The notes under the pieces are model-generated. The model made no database searches and was not told the origin of the DNA. It saw only the letters and a program-made list of their open reading frames with translations. A program made the translations under genes and the position numbers. From the NCBI GenBank assembly GCA_018402585.1, contig JAGYIO010000006.1, positions 62,001-126,000 of the forward strand: DNA of 64,000 nucleotides. Reading direction: 5' to 3'. Positions 35,046 through 44,208 of the stretch are shown here, piece by piece; position 1 is the stretch's first letter, and each line of letters opens with the position of its first letter. This DNA is from Chthoniobacterales bacterium (GTDB lineage Bacteria > Verrucomicrobiota > Verrucomicrobiia > Chthoniobacterales > JACTMZ01).

Positions 35046-35809
35046 TTAGCGGCTGCTGAATCCGCAAGCCTGGATGAACTTCATGGCCAGCGCTTCCTGT
35101 CCGAGCACGGAGGCGCCGCCATCGACCGTCAACTCCTCCCCGGTAACGAACCCCGCATTGCTGCCGCAAAGAAAACGCACCACTTTAGCCACGTCGGCTG
35201 CGTCGCCCATTCTTCCGAGCGGCACAAAGCGAGCGAAGCTGGAAGCAGCCGGCGGAACGAACATCTTGCCGCCCGGCAGTTCACGGACGAAAGCACCTGG
35301 CGTGACCATGTTGAAACGGACACCGCGCGATCCCCACGCAACAGCATACCACCGCATCAGCCCACCGAGCGCAGCTCGCGTCGCATGGTAAGCCTCGTCC
35401 TGCTCAGGCACAACAAATCGACCGGCGGGCGAGGAGACAAAAGCCACGGCGCGATCACCTCCGGTGGCGAACTCCTCTTGGAGAACAGCCAAAACTCTTC
35501 GCGGCACCGAGGCATGAGCTCCAATTCACCTCTCCACGACTCTTCCTTGGCGCCACGGTAACGTTGCGCGAAGACCACGTAACTCGGCGCTCCGCATTTG
35601 CGCACAATTTGCATCAAGCCTTCCCGGGCACCCGCCTCGTCCGTCAGGTCGGCGCGGTAGAAGTCCACGCCAACCATTTCGGCATCGGCAGGATCCGGAT
35701 CGTGAGCGCCAATGACCGACACCTTCATTCCATCCGCCGCAAATAATCTGGCCACGACACGGCCTAGGCCTCTCGTGCCCCCAACGATGATCGCATGTTG
35801 TTTTGTCAT
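35046..35809 (-). CDS. SDR oxidoreductase, one frame break
   Basis: A short-chain dehydrogenase of about 254 residues when joined. IIVGGTRGLGRVVARLFAAD is the NAD(P) loop; after the break near 35500 the frame gives VAFVSSPAGRFVVPEQDEAY, HATRAALGGLMRWYAV and GFVTGEELTVDGGASVLGQE. The usual catalytic YxxxK is altered here to YHATRA, so activity or reaction is uncertain. It overlaps the cupin fusion gene upstream as ATGA. Confidence 0.7.
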
Positions 35810-37487
35810 GATTGTTCGAGACTCTGGAAAAAATCGGCGTATGCAACCGCGTTCGTATCGGCGGGAGCAAAAGGCGCTACTTCCGTGGAATTCGGATCGA
35901 ATGGACCCCGCGTAGTTTCGAGAAACACGAAGAAATCCGTTTCAAGCTCCAGAGTATGGAACTCGGCCGGATTCGTCCTGTAGAAGAAAGTTCCTCCCTC
36001 GCCCGGTGACGTCATGTGCAGACATCTCACGACGCGGCCCTTTTCGTCGAAGAACCATGCCTTGGCCCGCCCCTCGAGCACGGAAAGAGTTTCCGCACGA
36101 CCCGGATGCCGGTGCGGCGGGATGCAGCTTTGCCTGCCCAGCACGATGACCATTTCCTGCGTCTCGGCATCGTTACCGGGGTGCGCGCACCACCTTGAGC
36201 GGTGACGGGGTGAGACCAACGCACGCCGCTTCAATTCCTCGATGAGACGGCGATCGACCGCCGGACAATCCGCGGTGGAGCGCAGGATGTCGGGCTGCTC
36301 TTCGATCCAGTCAGTTCCAGCGGACGGCATAAGGACTATCGGGGAAAATACTCGCGGTCTCCCACCCTGCCGCGCGCAGCGCGCCAAGCGATTATGAACT
36401 TTCGCCTCGGAAGAGGGATGCACCGCCATCAAACAAAGTCCAGGCTCGCCGGCCGGCAACGCCGCGGTTCCGACAATCGGCAACTGGGTTCCGGCCATGA
36501 ACAAGCCCTGCTTTTGCGGAGTGTCGTCCAACACACACTCGACGCACTCGGCGGACTGCGAAAGCGAGAGGAAAGCGCAGGACAAATGCCCCGCCCCAAA
36601 AATAACCGTTCTCATTCCAGCCTCTTGGCGGTGCCGCAGGCCACGCGAGGTCGCCTCGACTTTTTCTTTCACCTGTAGGCCGAACTGCTGTGGCACCGAA
36701 AATCTTCACCCGTAAGCCGCATCGGCTTTTCTGCGGCAGGCTGCACGATCGCCACTAAACTGCTTTCGAAGGGATACAGGTGCTCGCTGAAGTGCACGAT
36801 CTCCGCGCCGGAAGCCTCAAGCAACCGCCGCAGGGTCGGTTCCGTGAAGTAAGAGGCGTGCTCCTCCCACAGCAGCTCCGGAATCCCCCGCTCCAGCGCC
36901 TCGCGACATCCGGGCACCTCCACCAAAAGCAGCCCGCCTTCGCCGAGCCACGACAGCATCGCGCCGACCGCTGCAACAGGCCGGTCGCAGTGCTCAAGGA
37001 CATGTCTGGCTACCACCAAGCCGGCCCCGCGGCAGGCACTCTTTCGCATCGCCGCCGCCCAGCCAGCCGGCCACCGTCTCGATCCCCCACGGCGCAGGCT
37101 TCCGCGCCAAGGCCCCACAGCGAGATCGGCGTCTGTCGCGGAGAGGCCCCTCTCCCCCAACCTCGCGAGAAAGCTGTTGTCCTTGTAGGTCAGTCCGACT
37201 GCGGTTTTATCACGCGGCGCCAATCCGCTCACCACACCTGCCACCTCATCCAGATGTGCTTCCGGCTCATTATAGCGCAGCCAATCGAAACGTGGGCGCA
37301 AAGTCTCGATCGCGGGAATGGACCGCAGTTGCACCAGCCCGCATGTCCGGCAGCCCATCACTTCCAAGTTGCAAAACTCCTCGGACTCCGTCGCCGCACG
37401 CTTGAAGCGCGAGGCGATCGGTTGCCGCGGAAACGAAACCACCGACTCGAGGTCTACCCCTCCGCAAGCCCGGCAACACCCGCTCAA
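35806..37487 (-). CDS. Class I methyltransferase fused to a WbuC-type cupin, several frame breaks
   Basis: Read across a break near 36690, this is a protein of about 560 residues. The N-terminus has a zinc motif (CCRACGG, CRTCGLVQL), a methyltransferase core (VVARHVLEHCDRPVAAVGAM, LLWEEHASYFTEPTLRRLLE) and the C-methyltransferase end domain (VIFGAGHLSCAFLSL, VLDDTPQKQGLFMAGTQLPI). The last 150 residues are a cupin: SPRHRSRWCAHPGND, SCIPPHRHPGRAETLSVLEG. The stretch after ATDADLAV near 37100 reads better in a neighbouring frame (IETVAGWLGGGDAKECLP), so two more compensating indels are likely. Start is TTG, overlapping the upstream kinase stop. It probably edits a sugar of the glycan. Confidence 0.68.
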
Positions 37488-38416
37488 ATGCTCACCTCCC
37501 GCATCAAGGCCTGGGCCTTGGCCAACTGGCTCGCGCGCCGATCGGGCTCACCAGCCCCGGCAAACTCCCGACGCCGCGCACCTTTGGCCGTGAATTCATT
37601 CAAAGCAATGCAGGCCCACTTTATGCGGTAGAGATCCATCAAGCGCTCGGCCCGTTCTTTCACATCGTGTTTCAAACCCGCCGCTTCGCAGAAGGCCGGC
37701 ACCAAACTGGGCGACACATCGGCGCCCGGCCTGACAAAAAATCGCAGACGAGTTTGGCCGGATCATCCAGCCCCGCATGCTCGAAATCGAAGAAACACAG
37801 CAGATTTTCGTCCCGGCGCAACGCATTGTGGAATCCGAAATCCGACGGCGAGACAATCGCCGCACTTTCCATTGGCCTGAGGCGTGCCCGAACGCGTTCC
37901 CAAGCCGGTCGCAATTCGCCGGCCACGAAAGCAGCCGCCTCGGCGTCAGCGATGGTTTGCAGCAAGGCCAACCTTCGTTCCACCATCTCGACATGTTGCC
38001 CGGGCTGCAGGGCGGCCTCTGAAGCCGCTTCCAGTCGGGACCGATCTGCCTGCTGGAGCAGACGGACAAACGCCCCGGCCTGCCGAACATCACGCTCGTC
38101 AATATCTGTGACTGGCACCCCGTCGACGAATTGCAAGAACGCCACACTTCGAGCGTCGTCCCAATGCAGCGCCTCCGGAATAAAACCGTGCGCGGCCGCA
38201 TCGTGCAGCGCCGTAAAACTTCTTCTCGCGATGGTAGCGCGGCGACTCGCCACCGGCTTCGACATGATGAAGCTTCGCTACCAACCGCTGACCGCCCTCA
38301 TCGGTGAGGAGAAAAACCCGACTGTTGGCTCCGCCACCCATCGGCACCGCCCGTGGCACGTCGCGCCCCCAGGCCTCCAGCGCGGCAGCTAACCTCGGCG
38401 GCATCGTCTCGTTCAC
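37484..38416 (-). CDS. APH-fold phosphotransferase, two frame breaks
   Basis: A small-molecule kinase of about 310 residues when joined. It starts at a GTG overlapping the HAD gene stop: PMGGGANSRVFLLTDEGG is the nucleotide loop, and GGQRLVAKLHHVEAGG carries the ATP-binding Lys. After a break near 38250 come FLQFVDGVPVTDID and the Brenner motif SPSDFGFHNALRR, then LLCFFDFEHAGLDDPAKLVC. A second break at a run of six T (about 37738; seven restore the frame) leads to VSPSLVPAFCEAAGLKHD. The usual His-x-Asp is SD here in SPSDFGFHN. The substrate may be a sugar or alcohol, paired with the HAD phosphatase. Confidence 0.75.
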
Positions 38417-39006
38417 AACACCTGACGCCCGAAGGCCGCCCAGTCCGTCACCACTCGCTCGTAGGGTGTCCTTGTTTGACCGCGAACAAACAGCCAGCCC
38501 TCGACGTCGGCAGGAAAAGTGTCCGACATCAGCAATTCCGGAAGATCATCGAGAAAAACGTCACAACGCTGTTCCGCAATACGGGCGAGCTTTCCATCCT
38601 TGGTCGTCTCAAAAAGACATCTTCCTCCCGCAAGCCCCCGGGCCGACGAACCCCTCACGCTGCAACCAGCCGAGGGCGCTGGCGTGGAGATCCGTCTGGT
38701 CGCCAACAATGGGATGGTGGGTGCGATGGCTGATAATCTTCAAGATCCGCCCACGCTGCAGCGCCTCGCGGACGAATTCAAGTGCTCCGACGAAGGGCTC
38801 TGCTTTCACCATACCGGTTCCATAAGCGACCCCTTGCAACTCGGTCCACTCCGCCTCACGCCCGCCCTCGCGCAGAAATTGCCGCACCGCGTTTTTTCCA
38901 CTGGCACCGCCGCCGGCATCCCGCACCGCTCGAGCGCCAAGGCATGAAAGCAACGGTCGTAGCAGACAATCGTGTTGTCCAAATCGAGTCCGATAACGAG
39001 GTTCAA
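38413..39006 (-). CDS. HAD-superfamily hydrolase, two frame breaks
   Basis: Motif I is LVIGLDLDNTIVCYD at the N-terminus. After a break at a run of six A near 38893 (seven restore the frame) the sequence continues NAVRQFLREGGREAEWTELQ, then RILKIISHRTHHP (motif II region, with S). After a second break near 38640 it continues GGRCLFETTKDGKLARIAEQ and VFLDDLPELL (motif IV region). Such enzymes remove phosphate from small metabolites. Its stop overlaps the start of the APH-fold kinase (GTGA), suggesting linked phosphorylation and dephosphorylation of one intermediate. Confidence 0.75.
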
Positions 39007-39027
39007 TAGATGCTCCAGCCTCTGCCT

Positions 39028-39711
39028 CTACTGGCCTCTGCGATCGCAGCAGAGGACGAATAAGTAATGCGACATTGCGTAAAACCCGGTGTGCAAAACC
39101 TCATCGTTCATGGAGAAAAGGAACACGCGGCGAAAATATCGCTCCATTAATTGCTTGAGATTGGACGCGGACTTACAATTTACGTGGCCCGCTTTACTTC
39201 CTGGTGAGGCGTAAAGCTGCGATTCCAAAGAGGGCATTCCGAGAATTAAGGCCCCATGCGCGCTGAGGGACTGCAACATGTTCCGGATGAACCTGTCCTC
39301 ATTAGCACTATCAATATGCTCGAGAACATCTAGGGCATAAACACCCTCGTAAATTCCGGCAAACGGTCCCTCAAGCATATCATGAACGTGCGCATCAAGA
39401 GGCCAGTCCTCATCGTTTCGATCAATAACGTCCTCAATAAACACCGGATCGAAATCTAGAACAGTTACCTTCTTGACTTCCTGCTGGACCAACCGCGTAC
39501 CAATTGCATCGCCACAGCCAACCTCCAACGCCGTGGCAAAGCCCGAGAACATTTTAGCGACGAACTTGTAGCGCGCTAAGCTGAATAGCACGTGCTTCGG
39601 ATCGTCAGTCCACAGTTGCGTGCCCCGCAACCCGAGGGAAGCCAGACCCTTCCGCTGCTTTATATCCAAGCAATTTTGATACTGTGGCTCACGGGTTTTA
39701 CTCATACTCAT
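39028..39711 (-). CDS. SAM-dependent class I methyltransferase, low-GC gene
   Basis: A 227-residue protein: SGFATALEVGCGDAIGTRLV is the SAM loop, KKVTVLDFDPVFIEDVID the acidic second strand, YALDVLEHIDSANEDRFIRN motif II, GALILGMPSLESQLYASPG the late part. The target is unknown. Base composition is visibly more AT-rich than the neighbouring genes and the frame is clean, which suggests recent acquisition. It lies 21 bp upstream of the HAD gene. Confidence 0.8.
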   Translation of the reverse strand: MSMSKTREPQYQNCLDIKQRKGLASLGLRGTQLWTDDPKHVLFSLARYKFVAKMFSGFATALEVGCGDAIGTRLVQQEVKKVTVLDFDPVFIEDVIDRNDEDWPLDAHVHDMLEGPFAGIYEGVYALDVLEHIDSANEDRFIRNMLQSLSAHGALILGMPSLESQLYASPGSKAGHVNCKSASNLKQLMERYFRRVFLFSMNDEVLHTGFYAMSHYLFVLCCDRRGQ

Positions 39712-39730
39712 TCGTTGAAGCCTTTTTAGC

Positions 39731-40128
39731 TTAGGAAAGCAATACAGTGTGAATCACTTCCCCTCGCCTCATCCCGTCGATGACGTCCGGCAAATCGCCG
39801 AGTAAGCCCCGATAACTGAGCAATCCCGAAACGTCCAACTTAGCTGCACCAAGCCTCCCCAAAATTTCAGAGATAGCGAACTCAGGCCGACTTTGTCCGC
39901 CCTCGGAACCGGTCAGCACGCGGCCCAAGCGGAGCGGGAGAGTCACGGATAAGGAAGAGGCTTGAAAACTGAAACTTGAGAAATATCAAAGCGGCAATCG
40001 TCGCGGGGCGCGACACCGAACAGAAGGCCGCGGCCGCCACGCAGTCTGGCCAGCTCGTAAGCGGTTTCGATCACTTTCGGGTTTTCCGGTGCCATCAATT
40101 GTGACGTCGGCAAAAGGCCCGACTGCGG
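39731..40128 (-). pseudogene. Decayed zinc alcohol dehydrogenase copy 1 (3' part)
   Basis: The minus strand encodes DVTIDGTGKP, then NPKVIETAYELARLRGGRG and LLFGVAPRDD in a shifted frame, then TLPLRLGRVLTGSEGGQS and the end GMRRGEVIHTVLLS. This matches the last half of the dehydrogenase at 42652-43690, with frame breaks and loss of the N-terminal half. Parts of it lie under apparently open frames that are not real genes. Confidence 0.72.
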
Positions 40129-40142
40129 CATTGGCCCCTCCA

Positions 40143-40547
40143 TCAACTCAGCTCGCCAAGGAATCGTTGCCGTAGATGATCTTTCGGAATGACCAAGAAG
40201 TGAGGATCCCGATGGACCAGCGTAAGGTCCGCGTGTGCAGCAGTGGCGGCGATGAGCAGATCGACCATCGGAAGGCGCTGATCGCAGGCCCGCCGGATAT
40301 CCATGGCGCGATTCACCACATCGGTGTTGACCGGGAGGCTCGAGAGTATGGCCTCGAATTCCGCCCACTCTTGCGCATAACGCTCGGCCGCGCCCAGATG
40401 TTTCAGACGGGACCAAAATTCGATCGCGGTGATGCAGCAGACGGCATTTTGCTCGCGGCCGCCCGCCAAAAGAGCCGACACATCCTCCGCACCGGCCTCG
40501 TCGAAGTAGAAAGCCAGCAAGGCTGAGGTGTCGAAGAGGTGGGTCAA
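40143..40547 (-). CDS. VapC-type PIN toxin
   Basis: A 134-residue PIN protein: THLFDTSALLAFYFDEAGAE, ITAIEFWSRLKHLG, LPMVDLLIAATAAHADLTLV carry the conserved acids. It is the 'FDTSALL' VapC group paired with AbrB-like antitoxins. ATGA overlap with the gene upstream. It separates two decayed alcohol dehydrogenase fragments. Confidence 0.88.
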   Translation of the reverse strand: MTHLFDTSALLAFYFDEAGAEDVSALLAGGREQNAVCCITAIEFWSRLKHLGAAERYAQEWAEFEAILSSLPVNTDVVNRAMDIRRACDQRLPMVDLLIAATAAHADLTLVHRDPHFLVIPKDHLRQRFLGELS

Positions 40548-40804
40548 ACGGACTCCTCCGCCTCCATATCCCTTCGCCGCTCATCGACGAGCCCCTGGAC
40601 GGCGCTCTGACCAGGCTTGAGCAGTTCATTCCCCCTGCCCCTCATCAGGGCGACAACTTTGGCCAAAGGGGGCAGCGGCCTGACCCGAATTTCCTCCGGT
40701 GACACGTAGGTCCATTCCAGACGGGCCCCAGCCTCGAGCCCAGCCTGTCCCACCAAGGCTGCAGGCAAGGTTGTTTGATTTTTCCTTGTGAGCGTTGTGA
40801 CCAT
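40544..40804 (-). CDS. AbrB/SpoVT-type antitoxin
   Basis: An 86-residue protein from the ATG at 40804: MVTTLTRKNQTTLPAALVGQ, AGLEAGARLEWTYV is a swapped-hairpin AbrB DNA-binding domain. The C-terminal QSAVQGLVDERRRDMEAEES is acidic and likely binds the toxin. It forms an operon with the PIN gene at 40143. Confidence 0.82.
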   Translation of the reverse strand: MVTTLTRKNQTTLPAALVGQAGLEAGARLEWTYVSPEEIRVRPLPPLAKVVALMRGRGNELLKPGQSAVQGLVDERRRDMEAEESV

Positions 40805-40938
40805 TGTTTTTAAATTGTAACAAGGCGCCACGATACAGCAAGGAATTTTGCCGGACAATGGCACAAGCAAGCGTATTTTTATCTTACGGGGAGGCGCAGG
40901 GGCCACAAAGGCGGAGCAGCTCCGAGTCCTTCCCCGTA

Positions 40939-41000
40939 TTCCTTGTGTCTCTGTGAGATCAATAATCCGGAGGTCTCTCACGGAGTCACGGAGAGCACGG
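40939..41000. repeat. Repeat family R6, inverted pair
   Basis: CCTTGTGTCTCTGTGAGATC and its near inverse GGTCTCTCACGGAGTCACGG flank a short AT-rich spacer. This is the same motif as 26310-26340. A further diverged copy lies at 41041-41065. Confidence 0.6.
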
Positions 41001-41089
41001 GAAAGAAGATCTACTCAAACCTTGACGCCTACTTTCAAGCTTTGTGATCTCTGTGCCGCTGTGAGCTCAAACCAGAAACCTCAACTTGC

Positions 41090-41225
41090 AACGGCATGAA
41101 TCACTTCGCCAGAACGCATCTGGCCGATGGTTTGATCTAGTCCGGACAGGCTGCTGCGGCCGAAGCGCAGTGGCAGCGTGTGGATACTGACCCGTTGATC
41201 GCTGGGCATGGCGCCGAAATCCGGA
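41090..41225 (-). pseudogene. Decayed zinc alcohol dehydrogenase copy 2 (internally deleted)
   Basis: The minus strand reads FGAMPSDQRVSIHTLPLRFG then, after an internal deletion, LDQTIGQMRSGEVIHAVAS. The flanks match FGVMPHDQRVSIHTLPLHFG and MASMRSGEVIHGIA of the gene at 42652-43690. It lies between two TA modules. Confidence 0.7.
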
Positions 41226-41230
41226 GCTGA

Positions 41231-41617
41231 CTACGAGCGTGAAAGCACCCGGTATTCCGTCAAGATCACAAAGTGCTTGTCGGACGATTCAATGGCTGTG
41301 TCGTGAGAAAAAGCGCACGCCGCGATGAGAAGATCGCTGGTGGGAACCGGTGTGCCTTTACGGCAACAAATAGAGGCCAGCCGGTAGCATATTTCCCAAA
41401 CGCGAAGATCCATCTCGAGACACGGTAAAACGTCCTGTAACTCCTGCAGGTCCGACCTGTCCTTCCCGGAACGCGCTCCCATCCACAATTCGGCGAGCAC
41501 TACGGGACAAAGAGAAGCGGAGCCTTCGTGCAACAGGTCACTGACCCGCTTCTTCACGGTTGTGTCCCCATTTCGGCGGAGAAACTGGATCCAACTTGAA
41601 GTATCGACCAGGGTCAT
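41231..41617 (-). CDS. VapC-type PIN toxin
   Basis: A 128-residue PIN protein: TLVDTSSWIQFLRRNGDTTV, CPVVLAELWMGARSGK, VPTSDLLIAACAFSHD with conserved acids. It belongs to the 'DTSSWI' VapC group. The ATG overlaps the antitoxin stop (ATGA). Confidence 0.9.
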   Translation of the reverse strand: MTLVDTSSWIQFLRRNGDTTVKKRVSDLLHEGSASLCPVVLAELWMGARSGKDRSDLQELQDVLPCLEMDLRVWEICYRLASICCRKGTPVPTSDLLIAACAFSHDTAIESSDKHFVILTEYRVLSRS

Positions 41618-41826
41618 GCGGGCTTATCGACCGCGCGCAACTTTTCCAGTTCCGCCGGTGTCATGAAGGTCTCCGAGCGGCCCAGCTTGGTAACTAATGC
41701 ACGCATCCGGCCGCGGCGGGTAAAATCATCCAATGCGGCGAGGACCGCGGCCCGCTTGGTGCGGGCCCCCGAAAGGCGGATAGCTTCTTCCAAGACCGGA
41801 GTAGGAATATCTAATGTTGTTTTCAT
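41614..41826 (-). CDS. VapB-type antitoxin
   Basis: A 70-residue protein starting MKTTLDIPTPVLEEAIRLSG with TKRAAVLAALDDFTRRGRM, the classical VapB ribbon-helix-helix antitoxin. The tail FMTPAELEKLRAVDKPA would cover the toxin active site. Confidence 0.88.
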   Translation of the reverse strand: MKTTLDIPTPVLEEAIRLSGARTKRAAVLAALDDFTRRGRMRALVTKLGRSETFMTPAELEKLRAVDKPA

Positions 41827-41930
41827 ACGGCAAATTTAGAACTTTTTTGTGCATAGTCTACGAAAACTCTCCATATTTAGGCACCTGAGCAGAAGGGCTT
41901 AGCCGTTTTTAGGCAGAAAGGTTTAACCCC

Positions 41931-42001
41931 AGCGGAGGCTTGGTGACACGGCCCCGAGGCAAATAGCACAGCGGAGGCTTGGCGACACAGCCCCGAGGCA
42001 A
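41931..42001. repeat. Repeat family R4, tandem pair
   Basis: AGCGGAGGCTTGGTGACACG with GCCCCGAGGCAA occurs twice with a spacing of about 39 bp (41931, 41970). Inverted copies lie at 42116-42144 and 44871-44903. The 41.88-42.65 kb stretch holds only repeats (R4 and two R1 copies) and no gene. Confidence 0.7.
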
Positions 42002-42115
42002 TTGGCACCGAGCAGAGAGCGATGTGAGACAGAGGGTTTACGGGCAGACATCTCACTATTTGGTGAGTGGCCCCTGAGGCCAGTCATCGACCGTCATTCC
42101 TCTGAAAACCATTTT

Positions 42116-42144
42116 CCTTGGGGCCGTGTCGCCAAGCCTCCGCT
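42116..42144. repeat. Repeat family R4, inverted copy
   Basis: CCTTGGGGCCGTGTCGCCAA then GCCTCCGCT is the reverse complement of the unit at 41931 and 41970. A segment like ATCGGTGTAATCCGTGGTGC follows at 42150-42170, another recurring intergenic motif. Confidence 0.65.
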
Positions 42145-42187
42145 CTGAAATCGGTGTAATCCGTGGTGCAAATGCATCGTGACGGCT

Positions 42188-42420
42188 TAGCCGTATCCAT
42201 GCAAAACATTCTGCCATTTCCGGCGCTGCCACAGAGGCGCGTCTGGGCGAGAGTTGACTAACTATTTGGTGAGCGAGTTGGCAGGTGGCCAAGGGGCACG
42301 GGCGTCCCGCCCGTCACGATCAAACAACCTCAAACAACACGGCCGAGACGGCCATGCCCCCTGGAAAAACCGAGCCAAGCCGCGCTTTTATTGTCTCTTC
42401 AACTGCATGGATACGGCTAA
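42188..42420 (+). repeat. Repeat family R1, copy A of tandem pair
   Basis: A MITE-like unit of about 230 bp. Left end TAGCCGTATCCATGCA, then AAACATTCTGCCATTTC, ACTAACTATTTGGTGAGCGA, the core palindrome GGGCACGGGCGTCCCGCCC / GGCCGAGACGGCCATGCCCC, and right end TGCATGGATACGGCTA. The ends are inverted repeats of each other. The right end is shared with the next unit. Translated frames in it are artefacts. Confidence 0.82.
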
Positions 42421-42641
42421 GCCGTAACCATGCAAAACATTCTGCCATTTCTGGCACGGCAACAGAGTCGCGTCTGGGCGAGAGTTGACTAACTATTTGG
42501 TGAGCGAGGTGGCACGTCGCCAAGGGGCACGGGCGTCCCGCCCGTCACGACCCGACAACACGGCCGGGACGGCCGTGCCCCCTGGACAAACCGAACCAAG
42601 CCGCGCTTTTATTGCGTCTTCAATTGCATGGATACGGCTTA
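42418..42641 (+). repeat. Repeat family R1, copy B of tandem pair
   Basis: Begins TAAGCCGTAACCATGCA and ends TTGCATGGATACGGCTTAG. The order of segments is the same as copy A. It ends 10 bp before the stop of the alcohol dehydrogenase gene. Confidence 0.82.
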
Positions 42642-42651
42642 GGTAGCTCAT

Positions 42652-43690
42652 TCACTCCCGCGGTTTGGCAATACCATGAATGACCTCCCCCGATCTCATA
42701 CTTGCCATGATCCGCTCGAGATCACCAAGGGCAGCCCGATGTGTGACAAAGCCCGAGCAATCGATGCCGGCTGAGGCGAGCTGTCCCAGAATGCGGGGAA
42801 CGTCTTCCGCCGGGCAGCTTTGGCCGCCTTCGGAGCCCGTAAGAATGCGCCCGAAGTGGAGCGGCAGTGTATGAATGCTGACGCGTTGGTCGTGCGGCAT
42901 GACACCGAAGAGCACGCAACGTCCCCCGCGCAGCTTGGCCAAGTCGTAGGCGGTTTCGATCACTTTCGGGTTTCCGGTTCCGTCGATGGTGACATCGGCC
43001 AGGCCACCGAGAATTTCCTTCACCCGCCCGGCGGCATTTTCGCGCGAGGCATTAATGCAATGCGTCAGACCATATTCGGCCGCTTTGGCCAATTTGTGAT
43101 CATGAAGATCAACGCCGATCAGCGGATTAGCTCCAGCCAATTTGGCACCAAGCACCGCACCCGAGCCCGATGCCCCCTACCCCAAAGATGACGACAGACT
43201 CGCCCGCTTTGACTTTGGCATCGTTGTTGATGATCCCAAACCCGGTGGTCAGCGTGTCGGCGAGGAGGCAACTAAGCTCGAAATCGGTGTCGGGAGGAAC
43301 TTTGGTCAGACGGTTTTCGGAAATGACCGCATACCTTTGAAACGTGGTGATCGGCCCCGCATTCACCTCGCGTCCGTTCCATTTGTAGAACGAGCCACCT
43401 GCATCGATACCCGCCCCCGGACGCCAATGGCAAACCACGCGATCGCCGGTCGCGACATGGGTCACCTCAGGGCCAACCTCGAGCACAACTGCCCCGGCTT
43501 CGTGTCCGAGCAGATGCGGAAGGAATTTGTCCGGCCCCTTGACCCCATCGATCTCCCCGATCTGCGACCCGCAGACCCGCGTGGCGTGGATTTCGACGAG
43601 GACCTGACCGCGCTTGAGGGCGGGCACCTCGACCTCGTCGATGACCAGCGGCTTGCGCTGCTCGACCAGAATGGCGGCGGGTGTTTTCAA
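42652..43690 (-). CDS. Zinc-dependent alcohol dehydrogenase (MDR family), one frame break
   Basis: About 345 residues when joined near 43150. The N-terminal half has HATRVCGSQIGEIDG and LPHLLGHEAGAVVLEVGPEV (zinc ligands Cys and His-Glu), then GESVVIFGVGGIGLG. After the break come LGAKLAGANPLIGVDLHDHK, TIDGTGNPKVIETAYDLAKL and LTGSEGGQS. The structural zinc lobe is replaced by WRPGAGIDAGGSFYKWNG, lacking the four-cysteine cluster. The start is a TTG; no other is available. It may oxidise or reduce a sugar alcohol or ketose intermediate with the nearby transketolase. Two decayed copies lie downstream at 39.7 and 41.1 kb. Confidence 0.82.
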
Positions 43691-43887
43691 AGAATGTTAG
43701 CCACAGCCGGAGCGCAGCGGAGACGGCCGCAGGCAAATTACACCGATATCACGGATTGGCTTGGTGTAGATGAGCCGGAGGTAATCGGAAGATTCTGAAC
43801 ACCGATGGCACAGCGGAGGCAAGAAAGGGCGGAGTCGCGACCAATAGGAGCGAGGGCTGAAAGCCGAGAACAAAGCGGAGATACCGA

Positions 43888-44208
43888 TCAGGCGAATTTT
43901 GCCGCGAGTCCGCGCTTCCTTCTTTCCGCAATCCATTTTTGGAAAGACTTCTGCGACTCGAATGACGGTCGCCCTTGAATTATGCCCTCCATGCTCAGAT
44001 CCTCGTCCAAGTCCGGCCAGTGGAGGCCCTGACCATCCCCGATCAACTCCCAATTGCTTCGCTCCTTCACCGTTCCATTCAGCAGGCGAGGATACCACAC
44101 CAAGGGGTTGGACACAGCACGCCCGTCGGACAATTCGACTGTTATGGTCGAAGAGTCAATTTTCACTTTTTCTACACAGAGATCTCGTTCAGGCGTCAAA
44201 GTATTCAT
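43888..44208 (-). CDS. DUF2442 protein (TA-like partner of DUF4160)
   Basis: A 106-residue protein from the ATG at 44208. IDSSTITVELSDGRAVSNPL and WYPRLLNGTVKERSNWELIG then GQGLHWPDLDEDLSMEGIIQ are the hallmark segments of DUF2442. The basic tail EFQKWIAERRKRG-like region extends the domain. It overlaps the upstream DUF4160 gene by 20 bp. The pair is often found together and behaves like a TA module in distribution; biochemical roles are not established. Confidence 0.85.
   Translation of the reverse strand: MNTLTPERDLCVEKVKIDSSTITVELSDGRAVSNPLVWYPRLLNGTVKERSNWELIGDGQGLHWPDLDEDLSMEGIIQGRPSFESQKSFQKWIAERRKRGLAAKFA

Noticed and set aside
39943-40629. 228-codon minus-strand frame over the PIN gene and dehydrogenase fragment
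   Set aside because: It overlaps a convincing VapC gene and only its last part has meaning, as a piece of the decayed dehydrogenase.
42285-42488. Open frames through the GGGCACGGGCGTCCCGCCC cores (also near 60808-61326 and 4736-5000)
   Set aside because: They are translations of repeat R1 (GHGRPARHD-type artefacts), occur in several frames and strands, and have no conserved protein features.
42188-42641. CRISPR array
   Set aside because: Only two long units joined end to end, with inverted ends and a core palindrome, and no short regular repeat/spacer pattern or cas genes.
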